Below are positions 4,988 through 5,227 of a stretch of DNA of 5,227 nucleotides, piece after piece (the first letter of the stretch is position 1; each line of letters opens with the position of its first letter). Source of the DNA: Reyranella sp. (GTDB lineage Bacteria; Pseudomonadota; Alphaproteobacteria; Reyranellales; Reyranellaceae). The translations under genes were made by a program, and so were the position numbers. The stretch covers positions 1-5,227 of the forward strand of contig JADHLS010000477.1 of the NCBI GenBank assembly GCA_016780605.1, given 5' to 3'. The notes beneath the pieces are model-generated. The model ran no database searches and had not been told where the DNA came from. It saw only the letters and a list, made by a program, of their open reading frames with translations.

Positions 4988-5227
4988 ATGGGAGCCAAGG
5001 CCGTGAAGATCACCCGCACCGTCAAGAAAATCCTCGACAACTACGAGAGCGATTGCCCCGGCACCAAGGCCAACCTCGCGCGCATCCTGATGCACGGCCG
5101 TCTCGGCGGCTCGGGCAAGATGGTGATCCTGCCGGTCGACCAGGGTTTCGAGCACGGTCCGGACCGTTCCTTCGCCCCCAACCCGGACGCGTATGATCCG
5201 CACTACCACTACCAGCTCGCCATCGAC
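4988..5227 (+). CDS. Class I fructose-bisphosphate aldolase (DhnA type), N-terminal part
   Basis: The open frame runs off the window end after 80 residues. KITRTVKKILDNYESDCPGT near 7-26, then KANLARILMHG at 27-37, MVILPVDQGFEHGP at 45-58, and a following FAPNP/YDPHYHYQLAID segment are characteristic of the class I aldolases of the DeoC/LacD (DhnA) family found in many proteobacteria. These cleave or form fructose 1,6-bisphosphate through a lysine Schiff base; that lysine lies beyond the window. The start is uncertain. ATG at 4988 has GGAG only 2 bases upstream. GTG at 5003 has GGGAG at 4990-4994 with better spacing, and would give an N-terminus of MKITRTVKK, closer to the family as I recall it. 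The gap to the preceding gene is only 38 bases with no visible terminator. The role in central carbon metabolism makes a functional link to the ureide-type genes doubtful. Confidence 0.9.
   Translation, partial: MGAKAVKITRTVKKILDNYESDCPGTKANLARILMHGRLGGSGKMVILPVDQGFEHGPDRSFAPNPDAYDPHYHYQLAID

Overview
The window is GC-rich and all its genes lie on the + strand. Third codon positions are strongly biased to G/C, and the proteins and intergenic repeats look proteobacterial. An alphaproteobacterium of the Hyphomicrobiales/Rhodospirillales type is the best guess (inference; no rRNA or other marker gene is present). The density is typical of a chromosome: eight genes, two of them cut by the window edges, with only two gaps longer than 100 bases. 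Each of those gaps is filled largely by a long inverted repeat.

Layout. Positions 1-294 hold the C-terminal end of a periplasmic polyamine-type ABC substrate-binding protein. A hairpin-forming repeat follows (323-420), then two PotB/PotC-type permeases (440-1324 and 1329-2150). With 9-10 base gaps come a ureidoglycolate lyase (AllA)-like gene with a GTG start (2160-2633) and a PuuE-type allantoinase/polysaccharide-deacetylase-fold gene (2644-3567). A second hairpin repeat (3601-3675) separates these from a 111-residue protein of unknown function (3694-4029). Its stop overlaps the start of a second PuuE-like gene (4026-4949). The window ends in the first 80 codons of a DhnA-type class I fructose-bisphosphate aldolase (4988-5227), probably a separate housekeeping gene.

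How the genes may work together. The transporter would import a small nitrogenous solute. The PuuE-like hydrolases would open a cyclic ureide or imide ring. The AllA-like lyase would cleave a ureidoglycolate-like product to glyoxylate and urea. This matches the allantoin branch of purine catabolism, except that the middle step (allantoicase or allantoate amidohydrolase) and the transporter ATPase are not in the window.

The main points of interest are three. The two PuuE-like copies are equal in length and about 66% identical by my gapless hand count. Both they and the AllA-like protein differ, at otherwise conserved motifs, from the canonical enzymes as I remember them. And the uncharacterised 111-residue protein appears translationally coupled to the second copy. 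Together these leave open that the pathway handles a ureide or cyclic imide other than allantoin.
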